From SZUA-36 sp041570235 (GTDB lineage: Bacteria > Pseudomonadota > Gammaproteobacteria > Xanthomonadales > SZUA-36), in the NCBI GenBank assembly GCA_041570235.1, contig JBFFWN010000023.1, positions 1 to 22,720 of the forward strand: a stretch of 22,720 nucleotides of DNA. The letters are read 5' to 3'. A program made the translations under genes and the position numbers. Of this stretch, positions 6,085-14,170 are shown piece by piece (the first letter of the stretch is position 1; each line of letters starts with the position of its first letter). The notes under the pieces were generated by a model. It searched no databases. It saw only the letters and a list, made by a program, of their open reading frames with translations, and had not been told where the DNA came from.

Positions 6085-7022
6085 AGCCTTTTCGCATCGC
6101 ATATCTGCTCGCCTTAGCCGGCATGTTTGTATTCACCGGCATCCAGGCCGGTGAGCTGTACAAATGGCAGGATGAAACCGGCATCTGGCACTTTAGCTCA
6201 ATGCCGCCGGATCACGATGAAGGCTATGTGACGCTGGATATGCCAGCCGAGAACAATCCACTGGCAACACTGCGCAAACTGGGCACTCAACACGAACCCG
6301 AATATTCTGCCATCAACCACACATGGGGCCCGGTAGAATTAATGATCGAGCTGCAAGATGCCGAAAATGTTATAACCGACCCACCGCTGCCGGCCAGTTT
6401 TACGGTGCCCGGCCAGGCAGAGAGACGCCTGTTGAGTATCCGGGCAATCGACCCCCACCAGGGTTTCAGCTACCGCCTGTCCTACAAACAGATGGTCGGG
6501 CCGCCACTTGAAGCCTTACCGCCGGAATTCGACTACTACCCGCCGTTTCCAAAAGGCATGCAATTTCCTATTTCGCAGGGTTTCGATAACGATATTACCC
6601 ATAACGAAGTGCCCAACCAGTATGCCGTTGATATCGTCATGCCCATCGGCACGCCTGTGCTTGCTGCCCGTGGCGGCACGGTGATCGAGCTGGAACAGGG
6701 TTTTCGCGACGCCGGTGAAAGCAACAAATTCCTGGCGCGCGCCAACCTGATCAGGATCCTGCATGACGACGGCACCATGGCCGTTTACGCCCATTTGGAT
6801 ACCAACAGCGTCCGTGTGCGGCGTGGCGCAAAAGTCAAACAGGGCCAGTGGATTGCCAATTCGGGTAACACCGGTTACAGCAGTGGTCCGCATCTGCACT
6901 TTGTGATTCAGCTCAATGCCGGCATGTCGTTACAATCGCTGCCGTTTCGCTTTGTAGCCGCCGATGGCCGGACCCTGACACCCGAAAATCGCTCGGTGAT
7001 TGATGGCGTACTGCCAAATTAA
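6078..7022 (+). CDS. Secreted M23/LytM-type peptidase with N-terminal DUF4124
   Basis: Likely periplasmic peptidoglycan endopeptidase. A signal peptide (residues 1-24, cut after IQA) is followed by a DUF4124 segment (ELYKWQDETGIWHFSSMPP), a middle beta-rich region, and an M23 domain at about 165-290. Seen in the M23 domain are QYAVDIVMPIGTPV with Asp185, YAHL with His239, and GPHLHF with His272 and His274. The usual first zinc ligand of HxxxD is replaced by Gln181 (QYAVD). A histidine at 175 is nearby but out of register. Several gammaproteobacterial M23 proteins have a similar YAVD form as far as I recall, so activity is plausible but not certain. The ATG overlaps the sdaA stop (ATGTTAA), which suggests translational coupling with a functionally unrelated gene. 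Confidence 0.85.
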   Translation: MLKPFRIAYLLALAGMFVFTGIQAGELYKWQDETGIWHFSSMPPDHDEGYVTLDMPAENNPLATLRKLGTQHEPEYSAINHTWGPVELMIELQDAENVITDPPLPASFTVPGQAERRLLSIRAIDPHQGFSYRLSYKQMVGPPLEALPPEFDYYPPFPKGMQFPISQGFDNDITHNEVPNQYAVDIVMPIGTPVLAARGGTVIELEQGFRDAGESNKFLARANLIRILHDDGTMAVYAHLDTNSVRVRRGAKVKQGQWIANSGNTGYSSGPHLHFVIQLNAGMSLQSLPFRFVAADGRTLTPENRSVIDGVLPN

Positions 7023-7086
7023 TGATGAACCTTTATACGCTTCTGTTAAAATCCGCTGATTAAATAACCAGCCTGGTTTTCATCCA

Positions 7087-8685
7087 ATGTCAGAACTGCA
7101 AAAACAAATTGCCCGCAGGCGCACGTTTGCCATCATCTCTCACCCGGATGCGGGTAAAACAACGCTAACCGAAAAACTGCTGTTATTCGGCGGAGCGATC
7201 AAGATGGCGGGCGCGGTCAAATCAAAACGCGCGGCCAGGCACGCGACCTCGGACTGGATGAAACTGGAGCAGGAGCGCGGCATATCCGTGACCAGCTCGG
7301 TGATGCAGTTCGACTATAAAAATTACATCGTCAACCTGCTGGACACACCCGGTCACGCCGATTTTTCGGAGGACACCTACCGCACCCTGACGGCAGTCGA
7401 CTCGGCCCTGATGGTGATCGACTGCGCCAAGGGCGTCGAGCAGCGCACCATCAAACTGATGGAGGTCTGCCGCCTGCGCCAGACACCCATATTCACCTTT
7501 ATCAACAAGCTCGACCGCGAGGGCCGCGACCCGATCGAACTGCTGGACGAGGTTGAATCGATACTCGGCATTCAGTGCGCGCCGATCACCTGGCCGGTGG
7601 GCATGGGCAAGCGCCTCAAAGGTGTATATCACCTGCTGGATGATGCGCTTCACCTGTACGAGTCGGGCAAAAACTATGTCACGCAGAGCGCCGAGGTCAT
7701 CAAGGGTCTGGACAACCCCCTGCTGGATGAACGGCTCGGTCAATACGATGCGCAGGAATTGCGCGACGAGATCGAACTGGTTATGGGCGCCAGCCACGAG
7801 TTTGACCCGCAGGCCTATCTCGATGGCGAACAGACACCGGTGTTCTTTGGCTCGGCCATCAATAATTTTGGCGTAACGCCGCTGCTGGATGCTTTTGTCG
7901 AGCACGCCCCGGCGCCCGGCTCGAGGGCCACCACCACCCGCGTGGTCGAGAGCAATGAAAAAAACCTGACCGGTTTCGTGTTTAAGATACAGGCCAACAT
8001 GGATCCCGCCCACCGTGACAGGATTGCCTTTTTGCGCATTTGCTCGGGTTGCTTTGAGCAGGGCATGAAACTCAGGCATGTGCGCCTGGGCAAGGACATC
8101 AAGATACCCAATGCGCTCACCTTTATGGCCCAGGACCGCGATTCGGTCGACAAGGCCTGGCCTGGCGACATTATCGGTGTCCACAACCACGGCACCATTT
8201 CCATTGGTGACAGCTTTTCCGAGGGAGAAAAACTGCAGTTCACCGGCATCCCTAATTTTGCGCCCGAGTTGTTCCGGCGCGCCCAGCTGCGCGACCCGTT
8301 AAAACTCAAGGCCCTGCAAAAAGGCCTTTTACAGCTGTCGGAAGAAGGCGCGACACAGTTTTTTCGGCCGCTGATTGGCAATGAGCTGGTGCTCGGCGCG
8401 GTGGGTATATTGCAGTTTGACGTGGTGGCCTATCGCCTCAAAAACGAGTATAACGTTGATTCGGTTTTCGAGCACGTCAATGTACAAACCGCCCGTTGGG
8501 TCAGTTGCGAAGATGAAAAAATGTTGCAGGACTTTACCAATCAGCTAATGAACAACCTGGCCTACGACGCGGCAGACCAACTGGTTTACCTGGCGCCTTC
8601 GCGTGTCAACCTGCAACTGACCGAGGAGCGCTGGCCAAAAATCAAGTTTTCGGCCACCCGCGAAAGCCTGCAGTTCGTAGATTGA
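7087..8685 (+). CDS. prfC: Peptide chain release factor 3
   Basis: Translational GTPase that removes RF1 or RF2 from the ribosome after peptide release. The GTPase domain has the P-loop SHPDAGKTT (about residues 18-26), switch and G3 DTPGHADF, and G4 NKLDRE. The domain II and RF3-specific C-terminal regions follow, with the typical FAPELFRRAQLRDPLKLKAL segment. At 532 aa it is close to the E. coli length (529). The ATG at 7087 fits the family N-terminus. No strong ribosome site is seen; a TAAAAT at 7047-7052 could be a -10 box. The MATE gene begins 4 nt after its stop. Confidence 0.96.
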   Translation: MSELQKQIARRRTFAIISHPDAGKTTLTEKLLLFGGAIKMAGAVKSKRAARHATSDWMKLEQERGISVTSSVMQFDYKNYIVNLLDTPGHADFSEDTYRTLTAVDSALMVIDCAKGVEQRTIKLMEVCRLRQTPIFTFINKLDREGRDPIELLDEVESILGIQCAPITWPVGMGKRLKGVYHLLDDALHLYESGKNYVTQSAEVIKGLDNPLLDERLGQYDAQELRDEIELVMGASHEFDPQAYLDGEQTPVFFGSAINNFGVTPLLDAFVEHAPAPGSRATTTRVVESNEKNLTGFVFKIQANMDPAHRDRIAFLRICSGCFEQGMKLRHVRLGKDIKIPNALTFMAQDRDSVDKAWPGDIIGVHNHGTISIGDSFSEGEKLQFTGIPNFAPELFRRAQLRDPLKLKALQKGLLQLSEEGATQFFRPLIGNELVLGAVGILQFDVVAYRLKNEYNVDSVFEHVNVQTARWVSCEDEKMLQDFTNQLMNNLAYDAADQLVYLAPSRVNLQLTEERWPKIKFSATRESLQFVD

Positions 8686-8689
8686 ACAC

Positions 8690-10045
8690 TTGAGCACCAT
8701 TGCAAGATTAAGGTCTTACTTTCCCAACCGGGACAGGCGTAAATCTATCTGGGCCATTGCCCTGCCTATTATGGGCGGCATGATGTCGCAAAATATCCTC
8801 AACCTGGTCGATATCGGCATGGTTGGCCACCTCGGTGATTCCGCGCTGGCGGCCACGGGCATCGGTAGTTATACCAACTACATGGCAATATCCTTCATTA
8901 TCGGCTTGTCCGCCGGTGTGCAGGCATTGGCCGCCAGGCGCCTGGGGGAAGGCAAAAACCATGAAACCGCCGTGCCGCTCAATGGCGGCCTGTTGCTGGC
9001 GCTGTTGATCGGTTTACCGCTGTGCGTGGTGTTGTACCAGTTTGTACCGCTGATTTACCCCATTCTCAGTGATGACCCGCGGGTCATTGCCGACGGCGTT
9101 CCCTACCTGCAGGTGCGTCTCCTGAGCATGGTGGCGGTTGGTATGAATTTCTCGTTCCGCGGGTACTGGAGCGCCATTCATATGACCGGCGTGTACTTAC
9201 GAACGCTGGTGATCATGCACACGATCAATATTTTTCTTAACTGGGTGTTGATCTTCGGCAATCTCGGCGCGCCCGAAATGGGCGTGGTGGGCGCCGGCCT
9301 CGCAACCACCATATCGCTGTACGTGGGCACCGGCCTGTATTTCTTTTTTGCCCTGCGCCACGCCCGCGACAAGGGCTTCCTGAACAGGATTCCGCACAAG
9401 GCTGTGCTGTGGCAGCAATTCAAACTGAGCCTGCCAGCCAGTTTTCAACAGCTGTTTTTCTCGGCCGGCATGGTCATGCTGGTGTGGATCGTCAGCCACA
9501 TCGGTACCGCGGAAGTAGCCGCCGTAAACGTATTGATGACCTTCCATATCACCGCGGTGCTGCCGGCATTTGGTGTTGCCCTGGCTGCCACCACCATGGT
9601 CGGCAATGCACTTGGGCGCAACGATGTGGAGGATGCGGCGATGTGGGGCTGGAACGCCGCGGCGATCTCGCTGGTATACGGCCTGGTACTCAGCCTGGTG
9701 CTGATCCCCTTTGCCGAGCCCCTGCTGGGTATATTTCTGAAAAACCCCGAAACCCTTCAACTGGCTTATATGCCGATGATATTGTGGGCCATGGCGATTG
9801 GTTTTGACGCCGCAGGCATGGTTTTGATGAATGCCCTGATCGGCGCCGGTGACACGCGCCGCAGCATGTGGATCAGCGTGATTGCGCAATGGGCGTTTTT
9901 TCTGCCGGCAGCCTATATCGCAGGTCCGGTGCTCGGTTACGGTTTGCTGGGCATCTGGGTGGTGAATGCCATATACCGGGCCGGCCAGGCTGCAGCCTGT
10001 GTACAGCAATGGTCGGCAAGAAACTGGGTGGGGATCAAGCTTTGA
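8690..10045 (+). CDS. MATE family multidrug/toxin efflux transporter
   Basis: 451-aa polytopic membrane protein with two repeated MatE halves, about 12 membrane segments in all. The first half opens with IWAIALPIMGGMMSQNILNLVDIGMVGHLGD, characteristic of the family, and the second with LPASFQQLFFSAGMVMLVWIV. It probably exports cationic or toxic organic compounds by Na+ or H+ antiport; the substrate cannot be read from sequence. The start is a TTG only 4 nt after the prfC stop. There is no clear ribosome site and no in-frame ATG before the first membrane helix, so translation probably depends on coupling to prfC. Confidence 0.9.
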   Translation: MSTIARLRSYFPNRDRRKSIWAIALPIMGGMMSQNILNLVDIGMVGHLGDSALAATGIGSYTNYMAISFIIGLSAGVQALAARRLGEGKNHETAVPLNGGLLLALLIGLPLCVVLYQFVPLIYPILSDDPRVIADGVPYLQVRLLSMVAVGMNFSFRGYWSAIHMTGVYLRTLVIMHTINIFLNWVLIFGNLGAPEMGVVGAGLATTISLYVGTGLYFFFALRHARDKGFLNRIPHKAVLWQQFKLSLPASFQQLFFSAGMVMLVWIVSHIGTAEVAAVNVLMTFHITAVLPAFGVALAATTMVGNALGRNDVEDAAMWGWNAAAISLVYGLVLSLVLIPFAEPLLGIFLKNPETLQLAYMPMILWAMAIGFDAAGMVLMNALIGAGDTRRSMWISVIAQWAFFLPAAYIAGPVLGYGLLGIWVVNAIYRAGQAAACVQQWSARNWVGIKL

Positions 10046-10129
10046 TTTGCCAGCCACGGACAAAGCCGATACATTGCGCCCTTAGAAAATAAAATTTAGA
10101 AAAAAAATAAACTTCTCCTGGAGTACTTA

Positions 10130-11404
10130 ATGATAAGCAGCATTGCCTTTGGTTTATTTGGACTGGCGGCTCTGATCTCGGTGGCCTACCTGTTTTCTAC
10201 ACAGAAGAAGTCCATTGACTGGACGCAGGTCGCCGCCGGCATTGGCCTGCAGATCGTCTTTGCCATCGTCGTGATCATGGTGCCCGGGGGGCGCGAATTT
10301 TTTAACGCGATCAGCATGATCTTCGTCAAGACGATCGATTTTGCCATGGCGGGCGCAGAATTCATCTTTGGCGATATGGCCAAGGCCACCGAATTCGGCT
10401 TTATATTTGCCTTCCAGGTGCTGCCGACCATTATCTTTTTTGCCGCGCTGATGGGCGTGTTGTATCACATCGGCCTGATGCAGAAAATCGTCCAGGGCAT
10501 GGCCTGGGTGATGCAAAAGGTACTGAAAGTCAGCGGTTCTGAATCATTGTCGGTGGCCGCCAACGTGTTTATCGGCCAGACCGAGGCGCCACTGGTGGTG
10601 CGGCCATACATTTCGAAGATGACAGAATCCGAACTGCTCACCATGATGGTGGGCGGCATGGCCACCATCGCCGGCGCAGTGCTGGCCGCCTACATAGCCA
10701 TGCTCGGAGGCACCGATGAGGCGCAGCGCCTGTTTTACGCGAGGCACCTGCTGGCAGCCAGCGTGATGGCGGCGCCGGCCACCATTGTTATCGCCAAGCT
10801 TTTGCGGCCCGAAACCGAGGAATCCCTAACCAAGGGCTCGGTGAAACTGGAAATTGAGAAAACCGCCACCAACGTGATTGAGGCCGCCGCCAACGGCGCC
10901 GCCGATGGTGTCAAGCTGGCCCTCAATGTGGGTGGCATGTTGCTGGCCTTTATTGCACTGATCGCCATGATCAACTTCCCGCTGGGATGGCTTGGCCAGG
11001 TTACCGGCATCGAAACACTGATTGGCGAGCCACTTAGCCTGTCCATCATCCTTGGTTATATCCTGTCACCGCTGGCCTGGATTATCGGTATCCCCTGGAG
11101 CGAGGCCATGCTGGTGGGTGGCCTTATCGGTGAGAAGATCGTCCTCAACGAGTTTGTTGCCTACATGCACCTGGGCGAAATCAAGGACCAACTGTCCGAG
11201 CATTCGGTGCTGATCTCCACCTATGCCCTATGCGGTTTTGCCAACTTCTCATCCATCGCCATCCAGCTGGGTGGTATCGGCGGACTGGCGCCCAACCGCC
11301 GCTCCGACATTGCCCGGCTGGGCTTGCGGGCGGTGCTGGGCGGCACACTCGCCACCATGATGACCGCGACCATCGCAGGCGTGCTGACATCCCTCGCCGG
11401 CTAA
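10130..11404 (+). CDS. Concentrative nucleoside transporter (CNT/NupC family)
   Basis: Inner-membrane symporter taking up nucleosides with H+ or Na+. Family signatures: ESLSVAANVFIGQTEAPLVVRPY (138-160), MVGGMATIAGAVLAAYI, SEAMLVGGLIGEKIVLNEFVAY and GFANFSSIAIQLGGIGGLAPNRR near the C-terminus. 424 aa, with about 8-10 membrane segments. The GQTEAPL form is the one I associate with animal CNTs and many aquatic bacteria, whereas enterobacterial NupC differs there (from memory). A good ribosome site (GGAG, 6 nt before ATG) is present. The preceding 84-bp gap is AT-rich at 10084-10111 and could hold a promoter, but I see no clear -35/-10 pair. The lipid gene follows 19 nt later. Confidence 0.92.
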   Translation: MISSIAFGLFGLAALISVAYLFSTQKKSIDWTQVAAGIGLQIVFAIVVIMVPGGREFFNAISMIFVKTIDFAMAGAEFIFGDMAKATEFGFIFAFQVLPTIIFFAALMGVLYHIGLMQKIVQGMAWVMQKVLKVSGSESLSVAANVFIGQTEAPLVVRPYISKMTESELLTMMVGGMATIAGAVLAAYIAMLGGTDEAQRLFYARHLLAASVMAAPATIVIAKLLRPETEESLTKGSVKLEIEKTATNVIEAAANGAADGVKLALNVGGMLLAFIALIAMINFPLGWLGQVTGIETLIGEPLSLSIILGYILSPLAWIIGIPWSEAMLVGGLIGEKIVLNEFVAYMHLGEIKDQLSEHSVLISTYALCGFANFSSIAIQLGGIGGLAPNRRSDIARLGLRAVLGGTLATMMTATIAGVLTSLAG

Positions 11405-11423
11405 GCTGCCGGCAAAACTGAAG

Positions 11424-13304
11424 ATGTCTCAACACTCGCAATTCAGTCTTTTCAAGGAACGGCGTTTCATGCCGTTTTTTGTAACCCAGGCCCTCGGCGC
11501 GTTCAACGACAATGTCTTTAAAAACGGGCTCGCGGCCATGCTGGTATTCCACAGCAGTCAATTGGCCGGGCTGAACACCAACCAGATCGTCAACCTCAGC
11601 GCGATGGCATTTATCCTGCCGTTTTTCCTGTTCTCGGCAATGTTCGGCCAGTTTGCAGACAAGTATGAAAAGTCGGTGCAAATACGGCGCATCAAGTTGT
11701 TTGAAGTGTTTATCATGCTGGCGGCAACACTCGGGTTTTGGCTCGATAGCCTGCCATTGTTGCTGGGTGTGCTGTTTTTGCTGGGTTTTCAATCCACCAT
11801 GTTTGGGCCGATCAAGTACGGCATCATTCCGCAGGTGTTAAAACCCAGCGAACTGATCGGCGGCAATGCGCTGGTTGAAATGGGCACCTTTGTCGCCATC
11901 CTGGCCGGCACCATCGCCGGGCCCCTGTTGATGGGGATGGAAGCCGACTGGCCGGTGTGGGTCAGCGGTACGGCATTGGTGATTGCGGTTGCAGGCTACA
12001 TCGCCAGCCGTGGCGTGCCCACCGCGCCCGCGGTTGCGCCAGACCTTAAAATCAACTGGAACTTTATCGGCGAAACCGTCAGGAACATCAATTTTATCCG
12101 GGAAAACCGCATTGTTTTAAACAGCGTGCTGGGTATCTCGTGGTTCTGGTTTTTTGGCGCGACCTTCCTGGTGCAAATACCCAGTTATTCCGAAACCGTG
12201 CTGGGCGGTGATGAAATACTGATGTCCTCGCTGCTGGCGATGTTCATTATCGGCATCAGCACCGGCTCATTATTATGTGAGCGTTTATCGGGTGGACAGG
12301 TAGAGATCGGCCTGGTGCCGTTTGGCGCCATGGGCCTGACCCTGTTTGGCGTCGATATGTATTTTGCCAGCCCCACGCAAATGGCAGCCTATACCGGTCT
12401 TGCCGGGTTTTTCTCTATGGCCAGCAACTGGCGCATCGTGTTCGACCTGTTGATGATCGGCATCTTCAGCGGTTTTTACATCGTGCCCTTATACGCCATG
12501 GTGCAACAACACACCACGCCCAGCCACCGCTCGCGGGTTATCGCGGGCAATAACATCCTGAACTCGCTGTTCATGGTGATTTCGGCCATCGTCGCCATGA
12601 TACTGCTGGGCAGTATCGGCTTTACCATCCGCGACCTGTTCCTGTTCACCGCCATACTGAACCTGGTGGTGGCGATTTATATCTTCAGCATTGTTCCCGA
12701 ATTCCTGATGCGCTTCCTGGTATGGCTGTTGATACATACCATTTACAAGGTCAAGGTTACCGGTATCGAAAACATCCCTGAATCGGGTGCGGCGATTGTT
12801 GCGGCCAACCATGTGAGCTTTGTTGATCCGTTGATCATCGGCGGCGTGATCCGGCGGCCCGTGCGGTTCGTGATGTATTACAGGATCTTTGAGATGCCGC
12901 TGCTGAAATTTATCTTCAAAACCGGCAAGGCGATACCCATTGCCGGCCGCAGGGAGCACCCCGAAATTCTCGAGCAGGCCTACCAGCGCATGCACGAGGT
13001 GATTGAAGAGGGCAATATCCTGGGGATTTTCCCCGAAGGTGCGATTACCACATCGGGCGAAATTCAAACCTTCAAACCGGGCATCGAAAAAATCGTTGCC
13101 AGTCAGCCAGCCATGGTGGTTCCGATGGCATTGTGTAACTTGTGGGGTTCGTTATTCAGCCGCCGCGATCCCCTGCATAAACGCAGGCCCTATAAATTCC
13201 GCGCGCTGATCGAGTTGAGAATCGGCCAGCCCATCGCCGCCGGGGAGTTGACCGCAGAGCGACTGGAAGCTGCCGTCAGGGAGCTCCGTGGGGAGGATCG
13301 CTAA
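11424..13304 (+). CDS. LplT-PlsC fusion: lysophospholipid transporter with acyltransferase domain
   Basis: Predicted to bring lysophospholipid into the cytoplasmic leaflet and re-acylate it. Residues 1-420 form an MFS lysophospholipid transporter of LplT type (FFVTQALGAFNDNVFKNGL at the start, FGPIKYGIIPQVL, multiple membrane helices). Residues about 430-626 are a PlsC-type acyltransferase: HX4D in NHVSFVDP (His463, Asp468), GKAIPIAGRR, and FPEGAITTSGE near 536. In the larger three-part proteins an acyl-ACP synthetase follows; here the protein stops after the acyltransferase at 626 aa, with no frameshift or leftover coding sequence downstream. Acyl donors would therefore have to come from elsewhere, for example acyl-ACP. 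The stop is 6 nt from the stop of the convergent DUF2007 gene. Confidence 0.9.
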   Translation: MSQHSQFSLFKERRFMPFFVTQALGAFNDNVFKNGLAAMLVFHSSQLAGLNTNQIVNLSAMAFILPFFLFSAMFGQFADKYEKSVQIRRIKLFEVFIMLAATLGFWLDSLPLLLGVLFLLGFQSTMFGPIKYGIIPQVLKPSELIGGNALVEMGTFVAILAGTIAGPLLMGMEADWPVWVSGTALVIAVAGYIASRGVPTAPAVAPDLKINWNFIGETVRNINFIRENRIVLNSVLGISWFWFFGATFLVQIPSYSETVLGGDEILMSSLLAMFIIGISTGSLLCERLSGGQVEIGLVPFGAMGLTLFGVDMYFASPTQMAAYTGLAGFFSMASNWRIVFDLLMIGIFSGFYIVPLYAMVQQHTTPSHRSRVIAGNNILNSLFMVISAIVAMILLGSIGFTIRDLFLFTAILNLVVAIYIFSIVPEFLMRFLVWLLIHTIYKVKVTGIENIPESGAAIVAANHVSFVDPLIIGGVIRRPVRFVMYYRIFEMPLLKFIFKTGKAIPIAGRREHPEILEQAYQRMHEVIEEGNILGIFPEGAITTSGEIQTFKPGIEKIVASQPAMVVPMALCNLWGSLFSRRDPLHKRRPYKFRALIELRIGQPIAAGELTAERLEAAVRELRGEDR

Positions 13305-13310
13305 GCCTCT

Positions 13311-13628
13311 TTAACCCGGGTTGACGGGGCGTGGGGCCGAGCATTTCCAGCAGTGTGTAAAAACCGCCTCCTGCGGTTCTTTGCACGATTCACATATCCA
13401 TGGTGTGCTGGCTTCAGGCGCTGTCATGCCTTCGATCAGTGCGCGCGCCCGCTCGGCGTCGGCCTCGTTTAATACCCATAGCTGCGGAATGACTTCAACA
13501 AATGGCAATTCACCTGCCCCGGATGTGCCAAACTGGTTTTTCATGAAGGTAGCGATATCATTGGATTCCAAAACCGCCTGGTAGTGCCCGACGAGGGTAA
13601 TATCAAAATCTTCAAATACCTTGATCAT
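13311..13628 (-). CDS. DUF2007 domain protein with C-terminal zinc ribbon
   Basis: 105-aa protein. The N-terminal half (MIKVFEDFDITLVGHYQAVLESNDI... to about residue 66) is the small ferredoxin-like DUF2007 domain, annotated as a putative signal-transducing domain without known function. The C-terminus has CESC and CWKC (Cys79, 82, 93, 96), a four-cysteine zinc-ribbon knuckle. I prefer the ATG at 13628 because DUF2007 proteins normally start with M-x-K-V-(Y/F). An ATG at 13646 would add six residues (MGCTLI) with no ribosome site and would sit inside a dyad. It converges on the LplT-PlsC gene and diverges from msrB. Confidence 0.75.
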   Translation of the reverse strand: MIKVFEDFDITLVGHYQAVLESNDIATFMKNQFGTSGAGELPFVEVIPQLWVLNEADAERARALIEGMTAPEASTPWICESCKEPQEAVFTHCWKCSAPRPVNPG

Positions 13629-13645
13629 AATGAGTGTGCATCCCA

Positions 13646-13666
13646 TGTAATAGTGTGAACATTACA
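13646..13666. promoter_or_regulatory. Dyad-symmetric site TGTAAT-N9-ATTACA, possible operator
   Basis: Perfect 6-bp inverted repeat with a 9-nt spacer in the 116-bp gap between the divergent DUF2007 and msrB genes, 18 bp upstream of the DUF2007 start chosen here. The size suits a dimeric regulator, but I recognise no specific family. Confidence 0.3.
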
Positions 13667-13744
13667 CCCGGCAGCCAAACGCATGAACCACCACGATGAA
13701 ACCGGTACCAAGAGCATACATCAGCTGGAGACAATTAGGACAAC

Positions 13745-14152
13745 ATGAAGAAAATCAGTAAAACCGACGAGCAATGGCAAGCCCAGCTCGACAGCGAGCA
13801 ATACCGTGTCACCCGCCAGGCCGGCACCGAAGCGCCGTTCAGCGGCAAATATTGCGATACCACCGACGATGGATATTACCTGTGCGTGTGTTGCGATCAT
13901 CCCCTGTTCGGCTCTGACAGCAAGTTCCATTCGGGCTGCGGATGGCCAAGCTTTCATGGGGAACTGGATACCGCAGAGGTGGTTCAGCGCCTCGACAAAA
14001 GTCATGGCATGCACCGGATCGAGCTGTTGTGCCCGCAATGTGATGCGCACCTGGGGCATATTTTCAACGACGGTCCACCACCCACCGGGCAGCGTTACTG
14101 CATCAACTCGGCCTCGCTGAAATTTGTGGACGATATTGGGTCCTCTGAATAG
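13745..14152 (+). CDS. msrB: Peptide-methionine (R)-S-oxide reductase
   Basis: Repairs methionine-R-sulfoxide in oxidised proteins, with thioredoxin as the usual reductant. The 135-aa sequence shows the two zinc cysteine pairs (CVCC near 48 and CPQC near 98), SGCGWPSF and the catalytic cysteine in RYCINSASL near 118. There is no selenocysteine and no fused MsrA. The ATG at 13745 follows AGGA with suitable spacing. It is followed 18 nt later by the lipoprotein gene, so the two are probably cotranscribed. Confidence 0.96.
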   Translation: MKKISKTDEQWQAQLDSEQYRVTRQAGTEAPFSGKYCDTTDDGYYLCVCCDHPLFGSDSKFHSGCGWPSFHGELDTAEVVQRLDKSHGMHRIELLCPQCDAHLGHIFNDGPPPTGQRYCINSASLKFVDDIGSSE

Positions 14153-14170
14153 GCAGATTGCCGGGCGCGC

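Noticed and set aside
7222..8190. 322-codon open frame on the minus strand
   Set aside because: It lies wholly inside prfC, which has all release factor 3 motifs. The antisense product resembles no family I know and is a codon-bias shadow.
9197..10063. 288-codon open frame on the minus strand
   Set aside because: Antisense to the MATE transporter; rich in His/Gln as expected from the complement of a membrane-protein gene, with no recognisable domain.
11181..11792. 203-codon minus-strand frame across the CNT and LplT-PlsC junction
   Set aside because: Both plus-strand genes are intact with clear starts and motifs; the antisense product is low in family resemblance and spans two real genes.
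11424..13304. Truncation of a three-domain LplT-acyltransferase-synthetase gene by frameshift
   Set aside because: The reading frame ends cleanly and the next 300 bases encode the convergent DUF2007 gene, with no remnant of an AMP-binding synthetase in any frame.
13302..13325. Palindrome AACCCGGGTT between convergent stops as a terminator
   Set aside because: Ten bases with no loop and no T-run on either strand; too short to be a convincing intrinsic terminator.
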